From Trachythela sp. YZ-2020 (lineage: Eukaryota > Cnidaria > Anthozoa > Malacalcyonacea > Clavulariidae): a DNA stretch of 64,000 nt. The stretch's first letter is position 1. Each line of letters starts with the position of its first letter. Below, one piece after another: positions 50,601-61,385 of this stretch. Where the stretch lies: contig JADLSH010000279.1 of the NCBI GenBank assembly GCA_016169945.1, positions 372,001 to 436,000 of the forward strand, written 5' to 3'. Position numbers and translations under genes: made by a program. Under the pieces are notes generated by a model. That model searched no databases. It was not told the origin of the DNA and was given only the letters and a program-made list of their open reading frames with translations.

Positions 50601-53600
50601 GAGGGTGTTCGCGCCCGTTTCGTGTTGGTATTTTTGTTTGTAAACGTTTATTCAACTCGTACATTTTTAGACAACCAGCGCCTTCTTTGCTTTTCAAAAC
50701 TCCATTTTCTTCAGTTAGCTTCACAAGAGAGCATTTCTCCAGAACCTGAACGAAACAACAAAATAGAAAACTCGATTATATTCCCTGTGTAGTTTTATAT
50801 ACTGTTTCTATATCATGTATTTACTAGTATAATAGAGGAAATTAACGTCGGTAGCGGTGTTGTTCCTCCTATTGATTATTTGTGGGTGTTCTTGTTATGC
50901 TATGTACCCACGCACCTTTAGTTATGCCTATTCTGTTGGTAGTTAGTTATGGTCTGTTTAGGTTCAATTTGATTATTGGCAGTCTAGCTGTATTATTGGC
51001 GGTGGATAATTGCTTAGCATATCTTTAGGCTCTTGGGGATTTACCTTGCGCTAAGTGGCTGTATTAGTAGGATCGTTTGCAGGGTTGGGCTATTATCGCG
51101 TTTCGTTCGCCCCACCTCATTATTGTGCCCCACCCTTCTATGGCGGCCGTTCTGGTTGGCTTGGTATCTTAACAGTCTAGGATCAATTAGAACACTCAGC
51201 TCATAACATGCTAACCTCATAGTCAAGTTTGGGGATCGTAGCCTGTAAGTATCTACTTTTGTGTTGTGTGGAAGCGCGGACTAGTTTGGTTCCTAGCTGT
51301 TCTTTTCTACGTCTTTGTTGATTCCCCGTCTTTGACGGGTTGACGTGTAAATCAGGCCGGGATGGAGGAATTTTCGTTGGAACAACACGCCTGTTGGTTC
51401 CGAAGTTAGATTCATCGTGCATATCTGCCAGCTTCGTGGCAGGTTCGCTACCGACTCCATCCCTAGTACAGCATAGCTCGCATACTATGATATTTATAAG
51501 TTAGTCTCTATATATGGTGTGTATATATTGTGGGTGGTGGCTTGACCCCGATTGCTTCTCACCGCGTACATTAGTTAATAGCGACTTTAAGATATGCTAA
51601 ATCTACGACGCGGACGTGACGAAAATCAGTCGCTAATGTGTGGAAACCAGTTTTAATTTGTTTTTCTCGCGTCTCTGATTTTGTTTACCAACCGGAGTTT
51701 TTACCCGTGTAGCTGAAACTGTGAGAATAGCGACTGTTTTTCTTCACGTGCGCGTCGTAGATTTACAGTAGCATATCTAAAAGGACTTCGCTAATATTAG
51801 TTAACAAGTTTTCCTCTCCATTCATAAGAACAGAAGCAGCAAATTTCAAACAATTTTACTTTGACAGTGCAATAAATTCACCTTCTTTGGTAGTTCATTT
51901 GATAAAACTGATGAGATTATTTCCTCTGAAAGACTGGAACAATCCTAAAAGTAAGAAAAAATAAAAGGATGATGACATGATGGCTCTTACAGCCAACCAT
52001 AATGCTTTAATATCAAATGAATATGTACCACGTTAGGTTCCATTTCTGCATCAACACTACAATTTAGGTCATTTTCCTCACTACTGTTCTCGTCACTGCT
52101 GACTCCTTCCCAATCTTGATCATCAAAATCTACAATATCAATATCAAGGGTTAAATCTATGCTGCTCAGAACATCTCATCCATTGAACAAAGGCTTTCTA
52201 AAAACGAAGAAAATTCTGAACAAAAACTGCAAGGCTATATCAATATCAGGCAAACACCGTCAATGCATCTGTTCACGCGTCCGATTCTCCTTTTGATGGG
52301 ATTTACTGGATTTACTGGATTTGCTGAGGAATTTACGCTTACCTCTATTACAACACATATTCGTTAAAATTTCCAGTGAGAGCTGTTGAGCTTCAAGAAG
52401 ATAGCGCAGTTTTTGGATCTACAATAAAATACAATATGTGAAGAAAATGCCAGATTGGGATGCGGTCGGTGGCATTTCAAACATGTGTTACATCAAATAA
52501 GTTAGTAGGCTGCAAGCATTCTACATACTGTTTATTCAAACCACAATCCAAAAGAATTCCAGATTTAGGGAGTGGCCTAAATGCGTTCGCATGAACTGTA
52601 CGTTTTGCAAAGGCGTTCTTATTAAGGCTTGTTCACACAATCTGATTTGTCGGATTCTCCTCTTGACGTATATGCGATTTACTGGATTTGCTGATAAGAG
52701 CTCATACCTGGCTAGTTGTTTCTGTACTGTGTGAAATTACATACGTCAGGAGGAGAATCAGATCCGAAAATCGGATAATGTGAACACGTATTTATCATCA
52801 CCCACCTCCTTATCAATGTTAACTTTATCTTTCTCTTCATGCACTTTTCCATTTTGCAACTGACCATTTTCCATCATTTCACATTCCTTAGAATTCTTCA
52901 ATTTCTCTTCAAGTGCTTGTACACATTGACAGACATCATAGCACAACACCTTGCCAAAGATATTGCCTATGGCTTGAAACATTTCGAAGACAACGTGGGA
53001 AGGCAAACTTTGAACAATGTTGAACAAAACACCTGGAAACACAAACAACTGGTAGAAGGAAATTGTTGACACTATTGAGGGCTGAGTGACACAGTTTGAT
53101 TCAAGTGAGACCAAGGTATGCGGCTGTTTTTATTTTAAAAATATATACTAAAATATTTACATTCAGAGACCTCTGATGATGTCGTTGACCGACGAAAGCT
53201 CAGACGAATGTAAATATTTTAGTATATATTTTTAAAATAAAAACAGCCACATACCTTGGTCTCACTTGAATCAAACTTATAAAATACAAAATGCTGTTGA
53301 AGGACACCCTCAACTGATTAACTATTGACACAAGGTGATGCAAGATATAACGTGTACAGTAACAACAGCATATTTGCTTGAATGGAGGAAGGAAAGTAAC
53401 ATTAAATTGTAGTTCCTTGAGCACTTCTTCTTCAAACTACAGAGGTGACAAAGCCAGCTACATTTACCTGCCATATGAACTTTCAGTAACAAGAGTTCTT
53501 CAGTCGCATCGCTACACAAGAGATTCTTTTCAAGAGTTTTTAAGGATTCTTTAGAGTTTGCTAAGGTCACGGCTGCTGTAGGATTGTCTTCTGTGATAGT

Positions 53601-56600
53601 ACACAAACATTGAGCTAAAAAAGTAACAGATCAAGACCGTTAGCAGTTAGACAGAGTAAAATAACAAAGTGGGTGCATTAAGGCGCATTGCGGCTCAGGC
53701 CTTAAAATATCGGTCGGTCACGGACATTGTCTGACCCATTCGTGAAATTGTCCGACGTAGAGCGGAAAGCACCGGACATTCTGTCCGACCCAAGTGAAAC
53801 TGAGGTTTATTGTCTGTCCGACCTGATTGTATTGTATTATGGAATTTATATCATATACTGATATCCATTGTCCAAATCTTAACGACGGATTTAGGGCGAG
53901 AAAAGCAATGAATTATTCAGCGCTCTTCAAGCCGTGTACAATTTTTTTTCTGAAGTGGCAAGGAAAGTTAGTTTTGGCTCAGAAATAAGTATGAATGACA
54001 GTTATAACACAACTTATTCAATATCGGCACAACATTTACTGTTCAAAATTTAATTAATACATTGTGCTGATATTAATTTGTGTCATTTTTACTTATTTCC
54101 GAGCCAAACAGAACTCAAGGTCATCGGACATCATCATACATATGTCCAACCTAAACTCAAAGTCATCGGACATTTTGTCAGACGACTATACCGACCGATA
54201 TTTTAAGGCCTGGCGGCTTAATGGGTTAAATAGAAAAGGAGCCAGGATCCCAACACCTGAACATACATTATTTACCTGTTAACAAAACATTCTTCATTTC
54301 AAACAATTCAGCATTCAGAAATGTGGTCAGGACTGGCACAATATTTTCATCATTAATTTTCTTTATTGTTTCACTTGCATTTTCACTGGTAAAGAAAACG
54401 TCTTATTCAATTATTAGTGACATACTTACTAATAATTGACAATTCAATTACTAGTGACATAGACATGTAAAACAAATCATTTTGAATAATGTGTCACAAG
54501 TTTACCTTAGGTTCAAGAGTAAATGCAGGACTTGCTCATGAACAGAAGACTGCTGTTCAACTATTTTTTTGCATCTCTTTGAACTGACCTGAATACTTTC
54601 TGAAAACTATAACATTATCATAGAAACAAAATTAATTAGATGCTCAAGGGTGCTTGGGAAACGTGAAAACAAAAGACAATTTGAACAGTACTACACCAAA
54701 ATATCCAACTATTCAATTTAGAACTACTGCATACCTGTTTGATGTAATACACTACAGGAGTCATGACATCTTGTTGAAGCATTTCCTCACAGATACATGG
54801 TGAACCAGAGAGAGTAAGATTCCTAAACACAGTGTGGACTTATAAGTTACTAAAGATGTCAGACTGATCACAAAAATTGGCAATTAGTGATCATGCTGAT
54901 TATTTGAAGGCCAATTAAGCCAAACAATCAGTCAATTGAAAAGCATTTGCCGATTATTAAACCTGTATTACTATAGTCACCTGGGCCTGGTTGTACAAAA
55001 AGCCGTAGCTTAAAAAGGTGGGATAAAAAAAAAAAATATAGAAGTCTATACATTCATCAACAAACCAAGCTAAAATAAATATTTCTTGAATAGAAATTAT
55101 TATATTTGCAACTGCATATTGAGATTTAAGATTTAAAGTCCAATACACACATAACTATGTCTGAAAATGTTTTTAATTTTTGGGCTTAAACGAAGTCAAG
55201 CTAAAGCGGCCTTTAAACCGGCCCCAGTCCATGGATGAAGGAATTTGGTAAAAATATCTAGATACAGTACCTGAGAACGCCAGTGGCAGCTTCTTGTAGT
55301 TTTTCATCCTTGTCTAAAAGCAACGGAGCAACTCGACGAACAATCTCATGCTTCATGAGGGAAGGCACAGCATCAATTTCAAGCACAAGGTTTGCTAAAC
55401 CAGCACAAGCATGTGCTCGTTCTTCCAAGCAATTCAACTTAAAAAGAAAACATTTCTGGTGTCCAGAAACTGCTAAAAAATTGGCAGCTGCAGTGATACC
55501 CAGGGGTTGATAACTTTTTTGCGTGTGTTTGACACAAAAATTATTTGAAAGTGTGCCTGCAAAATATCTGCATAAATATGTGAAATCCTAAGATGATCAT
55601 GATGAGTCATGAATTACTAAAGTCAGCTGAATAGACTCAGCCTTTATGGCTTTGTGTATTTTCGACATTATTGACCCCTAGGTAGTGATACCAGCATAAA
55701 GTGAGTATAGGTGATCCACAACTTACAAAAGATGAAGGCCCCTCTCTCAATATTTTTCTCCTCGGATTTGGACAATTTAGAAATTCAAAGCACTCATGGA
55801 GAAAAATGGGGTGTCCAGCCAGTCCTGCTGAAAATGAAGGGCAGGGTTCTCCTCCACATAGCGAGCTCTATCTTCTGGATTTGATGCCCAAACACTTAGT
55901 GCAGAGATGTTCCACGAAATGCAGAAATCAGGGAAATTTTGGACATAATATCATTATTAACAATTTTCCTCGTTTCTGATTGGCTAAGAACATCAAAATG
56001 TTCTCTTAATTCTTTTTACTATGGGTATTTGGGAGAAAATACCACATGTGGTATTTTCTCCCAAATACCCCTAGTAAAAATTGAGCAAAGTATTGAGCAA
56101 ATATTTGTCACCAAGTTCTCGTCAAATTGTTAATAATAATATTAATACGAAATAGCACTTGTTCTCGAAGTATTAATGAAAAATTGCACTTGTGTTTGGC
56201 GAAATATTCGTAATACCGCTCGTGCTTCGCACTCGCATTTTTCATTAATACTTCTCGAACCGTGCTATTTCCTATACTAATTTTGCCACTGTTGGCAATT
56301 TTATGTATGAGGTGCATGTATATAATCTGCAATCAGGCTGCAGAGTTGTGCATTTTTCAAAAGGATCTTGAGGTGCAAAAGCTACAGATTTTGGGCCAGG
56401 GCCAGAATCGGGGTCAGCAATGCCCAATACGCCTCTTTGGGGTTTGCAACACCATCTTACCAAGTGGGGTAAACACAATAAAGCAACAATAGCATGACCT
56501 TAGGGAGAAGTATTCCCATTGGGACGAGGTAATGTTTTTACAATTGTATTTGCCCCACTTGGCAAGATGGCTTCAAGAACCCAGAAAAGGCGTATGACCA

Positions 56601-56890
56601 GACCAGTCTGGATTAATTGCAAATTTGCACTATGTAACAACTAACAATGAATTACAGTATTAAAACTGTATATATCAAACTTCATTAATAAAACAAATAG
56701 TTAGTTTAGAATTGCACAAACATCAAAAGAATTAAAGAAATACCTTTTCCAAAATAGGCAATGTCTTTTCCTCCAAATCAGAACTTCCCTGTCCAGCTGT
56801 ACTTGACTCTTGTTGCTCGGCTTCTTGAACACTGATCATACCTGTTGGTTTATGTCTGTTTTTCTTCTTGTTTTGTTTAATTTTACCCAT
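47648..56890 (-). CDS. HEATR3: HEAT repeat-containing protein 3, complete, 16 exons
   Basis: Transcript order: 56744-56890 (ATG), 55271-55437, 54735-54822, 54506-54606, 54276-54385, 53468-53614, 52806-53032, 52343-52418, 52029-52129, 51882-51944, 50663-50745, 50201-50337, 49874-49974, 48987-49136, 48546-48722 and 47648-47749 (TGA). They total 1,977 nt, or 658 codons (human 680). Like yeast Syo1, HEATR3 carries ribosomal protein uL18 (RPL5) to the nucleus for 5S RNP assembly. Seen: basic start MGKIKQNKKKNRHKPTG; helical repeats ERAHACAGLANLVLEIDAVP and DKDEKLQEAATGVLRNL; QCLCTITEDNPTA; an acidic insert DFDDQDWEGVSSDENSSEEN; TIQTRALVCLNNMLSTIDID; WVIAEALDAIFDVFAD; and NTARTNLVRFLKYKKQIS at the end. 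Introns are loaded with repeats. Confidence 0.95.
47833..48490 (+). repeat. ~113-bp tandem repeat (satellite-like) in the last HEATR3 intron
   Basis: About five and a half units, each with AACACTGGACCAATAAGG, CTTACTGGACCTCTAGGAAG, AACAGTTTAGAACTGATAGA, GCTATCCAGTATAAATAAAG and GGTTTCCTCCTGTAGT. One unit is truncated (about 48172), and one is interrupted at about 48300-48430 by a different segment with GTGATTTTTC inverted repeats. Single copies of the unit are scattered elsewhere in the window. Confidence 0.75.
48806..48900 (+). repeat. Partial SINE family A head in a HEATR3 intron
   Basis: GGTGGTAGTGGTTAGTGCAC (A box) and CGACCTGGGTTAGATTCAGG (degenerate B box), without the conserved body. 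Confidence 0.5.
49180..49730 (+). mobile_element. SINE head interrupted by a hAT-type element
   Basis: A tRNA-like head at 49180-49241 (GAGTTGGTGGCAGTTAGTGT and the B box GTTCGATTC) is split in the B box by the element at 49242-49702 and resumes at 49711. Confidence 0.55.
49242..49702. mobile_element. hAT-type miniature element, 461 bp, with perfect 8-bp duplication
   Basis: Ends CAGGGCTCGCAAAT and, inverted, CAGGGCTCGCCAAAT. The flanks are the identical 8-mer GTTCGATT (49234-49241 and 49703-49710). No transposase is visible. The insertion point is inside the tRNA B box of a SINE. In a HEATR3 intron. Confidence 0.8.
50385..50620. repeat. GTGTTCGTGTTG-type microsatellite
   Basis: Irregular hexamer/dodecamer repetition of GTGTTG, GTGTTCGT and GTGCTCGTGTTG next to HEATR3 exon 11. 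Confidence 0.6.
53094..53276. ncRNA. 183-bp hairpin with hammerhead-like core in a HEATR3 intron
   Basis: Arms 53094-53164 and 53206-53276 are 71 bp each and inversely identical except for one base. The 41-nt centre reads CTGATGA (53173-53179), a GTCG/CGAC stem with a TTGA-containing loop, GAAA (53194-53197) and GCTC. This is the hammerhead order, with TC giving cleavage after 53201. Stem III would be the self-complementary AGCT, again implying a dimer. Stem I can run into the long arms through CATTC/GAATG after a small internal loop. It is likely the end of a Penelope-like retroelement or a retrozyme copy. Confidence 0.55.
53696..54212. mobile_element. Inverted-repeat element, 517 bp, with 6-bp direct flanks
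   Basis: The first 23 bases start CAGGCCTTAAAATATCGGTC and recur exactly inverted at the right end. Flanking GCGGCT is present on both sides (53690-53695, 54213-54218). The interior repeats CGGACATTGTCTGACC- and TCGGACATTTTGTC-like words inversely. The host sequence around it (GTTAGACAGAGTAAAATAAC) is another repeat also found at 28515-28535. Superfamily not assigned. Confidence 0.65.
55955..56135. repeat. Foldback element with a 48-bp perfect palindrome
   Basis: Outer arms (ATTATTAACAATTT at left and its inverse near 56122-56140) enclose a perfect 48-bp palindrome at 56023-56070, centred on ACATGT, whose half-site begins GGGTATTTGGGAGAAAATAC. With one mismatch the palindrome extends to 56013-56080. 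In HEATR3 intron 1. Confidence 0.75.
56138..56280. repeat. Second foldback element, adjacent
   Basis: GAAATAGCACTTGTTCTCGA and AGTATTAATGAAAAAT at left match the inverse of ATTTTTCATTAATACTTC and TCGAACCGTGCTATTTC at right. The loop contains GTAATACCGCTCGTGCTTCG. It abuts the preceding foldback. Confidence 0.65.
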
Positions 56891-57078
56891 AATATTTTAC
56901 AATGGCGATTGTAAAGTATTTATATTTCATGCAAAAATATAAAAGCACTCACGTTGAAAATAAACATAGTTTCACGTGCTATAAAAGCACTATTTTCCAT
57001 CCACCAGCGGGCCTTAGCGGCTAAATTTGGCATCTATACAATGGGAAGTACTTCATCTTCAGGATCTGTAATGGGTCC

Positions 57079-57320
57079 TGAAAATATAGAAAATTATGAT
57101 GAAGCTATAGTTAGTCACAATTTTTCAATATAGAAAATTATGATGGAGCTATAGTTAGCCATAATTTTTCAATATAGAAAATTATGATGAAGCTATAGTT
57201 AGTCATAATTTTTCAATATAGAAAATTATGATGAAGCTATAGTTAGCCATAATTTTTCAATATAGAAAATTATGATGAAGCTATAGTTAGTCATAATTTT
57301 TCAATATAGAAAATTATTGA
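57079..57320. repeat. ~48-bp tandem repeat, five units
   Basis: Units of type AATATAGAAAATTATGATGA, AGCTATAGTTAGTCATAATT, TTTC with few differences, just upstream of HEATR3. Confidence 0.75.
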
Positions 57321-57334
57321 GAGTGTTGAAGAAG

Positions 57335-58440
57335 AGTTAAATGAAATTTGACGTAATACTTACCAACAAACCCCGTATCTTTAGAAAATGCGGAGCAGTT
57401 GATCCTGTCATAAGCAGTGGCGTGCTGGCAGGGGGGGCCGGGGGGCCATGGCCCCCCCAGCGAAGATTTTTAGGGGGCGCCAAAACATAAATGGGGCGCC
57501 GAAATTGCACAAAAGCGCTATCCGAATTGGAATTTTGTCAGATCCGATGAGCCAACGAGAGAAAAAAAGTTTGAGAATGTTAATGATTGATACATTGTCG
57601 TTTATCTGATAAAACTTATCCGATGTCAGGTTTTCTTGGCTATCGCAAGATCGCATTACTTACTGCCGCAAGACGCAAGTACTGTTCAAAGTGCTGGTAC
57701 GCGCCCTTAATTTGAGTTCTGTTATTCGGAATACGACTTATACGAGGATTAAAAATTCACCAGCCTACCTGCAACTACAAGCATCACTGTCCAGTCTGTA
57801 ATATCTCAAAGGATGAAAATTGTTAATTGTGAAATGTGAAGTGATTTCGCTTACGATCACTGGTAAGTTCGCCGTCTACTTCATGAATGTCCTTCTATGA
57901 ATTATATATTTATTCAAACTCCTGAATGTGTTGTTTTTTGCGCATTTTTATTTTATACGATGTTTTATAATTCTCAGAATTCCGTCAAACGCCTCCCAAA
58001 ACGCAGGAAATGGCATTTCAGGGACTCTAGATTTCCAAATTTTCCCGGGGGGGCAGGCCCCCGGACCCCACTAGAGGTATCGCCTCTACGACGCTTGCCC
58101 ATACACAAATTGCAAGGGGGCGCCAAATTCCCAGTTGGCCTCCCCTGGCAAACACGAGCCAGCACGCCACTGGTCATAAGTGATCATAAGCTAGTCTATA
58201 TGGAATAATGGAAATGTCAATTTGTCGTTATAAACCCAAAGTTATTACCTTTCGAAGTGATAAAAACACAAATATGAACCAACTTAATGAAGATTTGAAA
58301 AATGCACCATGGCAATCCGCCGAAATATTCGATACGGTTGACGATCAATATTTACACTGGAAAAAACTGTTTGAAAAAGTACTGCAAGATCATATCCCGG
58401 AAAGAAAGATGAGGGTAAGAGAAAAGGCCTAAGATTCCAC
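57335..58440 (+). pseudogene. LINE endonuclease-region fragment split by a hAT-type element
   Basis: Before the insertion codons read DVILTNKPRIFRKCGAVDPV. After it they read ISDHKLVY, then, one frameshift later, CRYKPKVITFRSDKNTNMNQ, DLKNAPWQSAEIFDTVDDQY and LHWKKLFEKVLQDHIPERKM. The SDH followed by HKLVY is the end of the apurinic-type endonuclease domain of non-LTR retrotransposons, and the rest fits the linker to reverse transcriptase. The 758-bp element at 57415-58172 is inserted exactly before SDH. The copy is dead: truncated, frameshifted and interrupted. Confidence 0.65.
57415..58172. mobile_element. hAT-type element, 758 bp, perfect 8-bp duplication
   Basis: Ends CAGTGGCGTGCTGGC and its exact inverse. 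The flanks are the identical 8-mer GTCATAAG (57407-57414, 58173-58180). Inner sequence near both ends contains GGGGCGCC. No intact transposase. Inserted in a LINE fragment. Confidence 0.85.
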
Positions 58441-58449
58441 AAATTGGAA

Positions 58450-59070
58450 TATTAGGACTAAACACCCAATTATGATTACGCTATTGCTACGCCTATAGGT
58501 TTTGCTTACGTTATTGCTATACATAAACACCTAGTTATGGTACGCTAATTATGGTTACGTTATTGCTAAGCTTAACCTTTTCTCAAAAAATGTTAAGGGT
58601 TAGGCTTTACTTTTTGGCTAATTTTAGGTACTTTTTGTGTTTTTGAAAAAGTGGCTAAGAATGATCAAAACGTAAAGGCTAACCCTTAATATTTTTCGAA
58701 AAAAAGTTAAGGTTAGCAATAGCGTAATCATAATGTGGGTGTTTATGCATGTGTAGCAATAGCGGATAACTATAACTGGGTGTTTGTGTGTAGCAATAAC
58801 GTAACCATATATAATGTAGGTGTTTATGTGTAGCAATAGCGTAATCATAACCTATGTGTTTATGCGTAGCAATAACAAATCATAATCTAGGTGTTGATGT
58901 GTAGCAATAGCGTTAACATAATCTATAGGTGTTTATGCGTAGCAATAACGAATAATCCATAATCTAGGTGTTTATGGTGAACTAGGTGTCTAGGTGCGTA
59001 ACCATAATCTAGGTGATTATGTGTAGCAATAGCGTAGCCATAATCTAGGTTTTTATGTGAAGTAGGTGTT
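58450..59070. repeat. ~38-bp degenerate minisatellite
   Basis: Irregular copies of AATCTAGGTGTTTATGTGTA followed by GCAATAGCGTAATCAT, partly interspersed with an inverted AAAAATGTTAAGGGTTAGGC pair at 58585-58705. Confidence 0.6.
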
Positions 59071-59099
59071 TGTAGATGGAATATTCCAACGAAAATTTA

Positions 59100-60450
59100 A
59101 ATACATTTTTAGGAAATATTAATTATACACTGCGGAATAAAAGTTTAAGGTGAATAAGTTGCATTCGGCTTGCAACAACAAACGGCAAGTTGTGTAATGG
59201 TAAAGACTACAGGCTGTCGTGTATGTAAGCTGTAGTTTCAAATCCTGCATCTTAGAAGTTATTTTGGAGTTTGGAAAATATTAATTAGAGAGTAGAGAAT
59301 AAAAGATTAAGGTGAATAAGTTGCATTCGGCTTGCAACAACTAGCAAGTCGTGTAGTGGTAAAGATTACAGGCTGTCATCTATATAAGCTGTGGTTCGAA
59401 TCCGGTCATAAGTTATTTTCGAGTATGAAAAGTGTTATATATACCTATACCTTGAATTTGGCCTTTTCTTTTTTCTTTGAGTGTTGTTTTGGTGCACAGC
59501 AACCCCTAAACGTATATATAGTATATTTTAAACAACAATTTCGGTAGATTTTCTGTTCATGTTGTGTAAATTTTTAAATTTTCGATATTTATAACGATAA
59601 AAATCTGTTAGCGCAATCGGTTAAGCATGGGGTTATGTCGCGTGTTCATCCAACTGCAACACTAAACGACTGCATGTAACATAGGTGAACTTTTAGGTTT
59701 TGATCTTTTTTCTCGTTAATTAAACAGAGTTATCAGGATATATAACCACTTTTATAGTCGTCTATTCATCTGCGATAAAAAGAAAAAAATAATTTCAGTG
59801 GGTCAAATCCTGTTAGAAGTCATTTTGGAGTTTGGAATGTATTAATTATACAGTGCAGAACAAAATATTAAGGTGAATAAGTTGCATTCGGTTTGCAACA
59901 ACGAACACGTCGTGTAGTGGTAAAGACTGCAGGCTATCGTGTCTGTAAGCTGTGGTTCAAATCCTGCATCGTAGAAGTCTTTTTTGAGTTTGGAAAGTAT
60001 TAATTATACAGTAGAGAATAAAATATTAAGGTGAATAAGTTGCATTCGGCTTGCAACAACGAACAAGTTGTGTAGTGGTAAAGACTGCAGGCTATCGTGT
60101 CTGTAAGCTGTGGTTCAAATCCTACATCGTAGAAGTCATTTTGGAGTTTGGAATGTATTAATTATACAGTAGAGAATAAAATATTAAGGTGAATAAGTTG
60201 TATTCGGCTTGCAACAACGAACAAGTTGTGTAATGGTAAAGACTACAGGCTGTCATGTCTGTTGAAGCTGTAGTTCAAATACTGCATCTTAGAAGTCATT
60301 TTGGAGTTTGGAAAGTATTAATTATGCAGTAGAGAATAAAATAATAAGGTTAATAAGTTGCATTCGGCTTGCAACAACGAACACGCTGTCTAGTCGGCAG
60401 TCATGTATATAAGCTGTGGTTCGAATAATAGGACTTAATTTTCCACTTTT
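59100..60450 (+). repeat. Tandem array of ~160-bp units containing tRNA-like A and B boxes
   Basis: Six units start near 59147, 59309, 59869, 60027, 60187 and 60347 (word AAGGTGAATAAGTTGCATTC). Each holds GTGTAGTGGTAAAGACTGCA (A-box-like) and GCTGTGGTTCAAATCCTGCA (B-box-like), then GTCATTTTGGAGTTTGGAAA. Units two and three are separated by about 400 bp of unrelated sequence. No unit folds into a full tRNA by eye, so these look like a SINE or tRNA pseudogene amplified in tandem. Confidence 0.75.
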
Positions 60451-60459
60451 AGAACATGA

Positions 60460-61150
60460 TTAACCTATAGTTAGACTTAATATACACCACTGCGATCACC
60501 TACTTTGCGAGTTAGTGGGTGAAAAATGTGTTGGGTGTTCAAAATTTGTGTTGGGTGCATTGCTGTTCAAAATTTCAGAAAATTTGCGTAAGTGTAAGCC
60601 CTTCAAAACGTCGCGCAAACTTTCATTGTTAAGAAAAAAACAGCTTTTGCATGCTTAATTTACGCCTTTACCTAATTTGCATATTGTCTAGACAATACAC
60701 CCTGTATATAAGCTAGTCAGGCAAATGCCCGCCGCATTCCTTTCTCTATTCGGCAAGTGACGTCACAACTCGAAATTGTGTGGCTTCCGGTTTTTTGGGT
60801 GGCAAATTCCACCATTTTCATTGGATAATTTCAAACTAATTAAAATCAACATGGCTGTATAGAGAGGTATAGATTATCTTATAACTATCGGTATTTCGCA
60901 AGATATAAACGAAACGACACTTCGTTAAATCCACGATTTCCCCCCCTAAATTGCCGGGTTTATATTGCATGACGTAATATTCTCGCGTGACTGCACAAGC
61001 CCCGAATTGACATCTAACAAAATATCTTTTCTGACAGCTGACGGATGACAACTGACATCCAAAGACCCCATCAATAAGACCCTCTATTTATAAGCTGTTG
61101 TACTAAAACTAATATTAGTTGCGGGTAAATATCTAGATTTTGTTGGCATC
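60460..61150. other. Intergenic stretch between tRNA-like array and iGluR
   Basis: No coding or repeat structure recognised apart from a short segment near 60755-60800 (GCAAGTGACGTCACAACTCG) that resembles 1813-1845 in the first gene, so it may be a dispersed repeat. Confidence 0.4.
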
Positions 61151-61385
61151 TCACTCGATTGAATAATAATTGAAGGGTTTTGTAGATGGAAAATTATTGA
61201 GTGTAAATTATATACATTTATTAGACCTAACCAGGAACAGCTGCGAAAAATGCAACTATAGGTCCCTGAACGATTCCTGCCAGGGGCCCATAGTTGCATT
61301 TTTTGCAGTTGTTCCTGGTTAGGTCTAATAAATATATATAATTTACACTCAATAATTTTCCATCTACAAAACTCTTCAATTAATA
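61150..61385. mobile_element. Inverted pair of SINE family-B tails at the 3' end of iGluR
   Basis: 61165-61255 (TTTTGTAGATGGAAAATTAT, then TTAGACCTAACCAGGAACAG) and 61285-61375 are inverse copies separated by about 30 bp (GTCCCTGAACGATTCCTGCC). The right copy ends where the iGluR stop codon lies. Confidence 0.65.

Noticed and set aside
59100..60450. True tRNA gene cluster
   Set aside because: A- and B-box-like motifs are present, but no unit gives a convincing cloverleaf or paired acceptor stem by eye.
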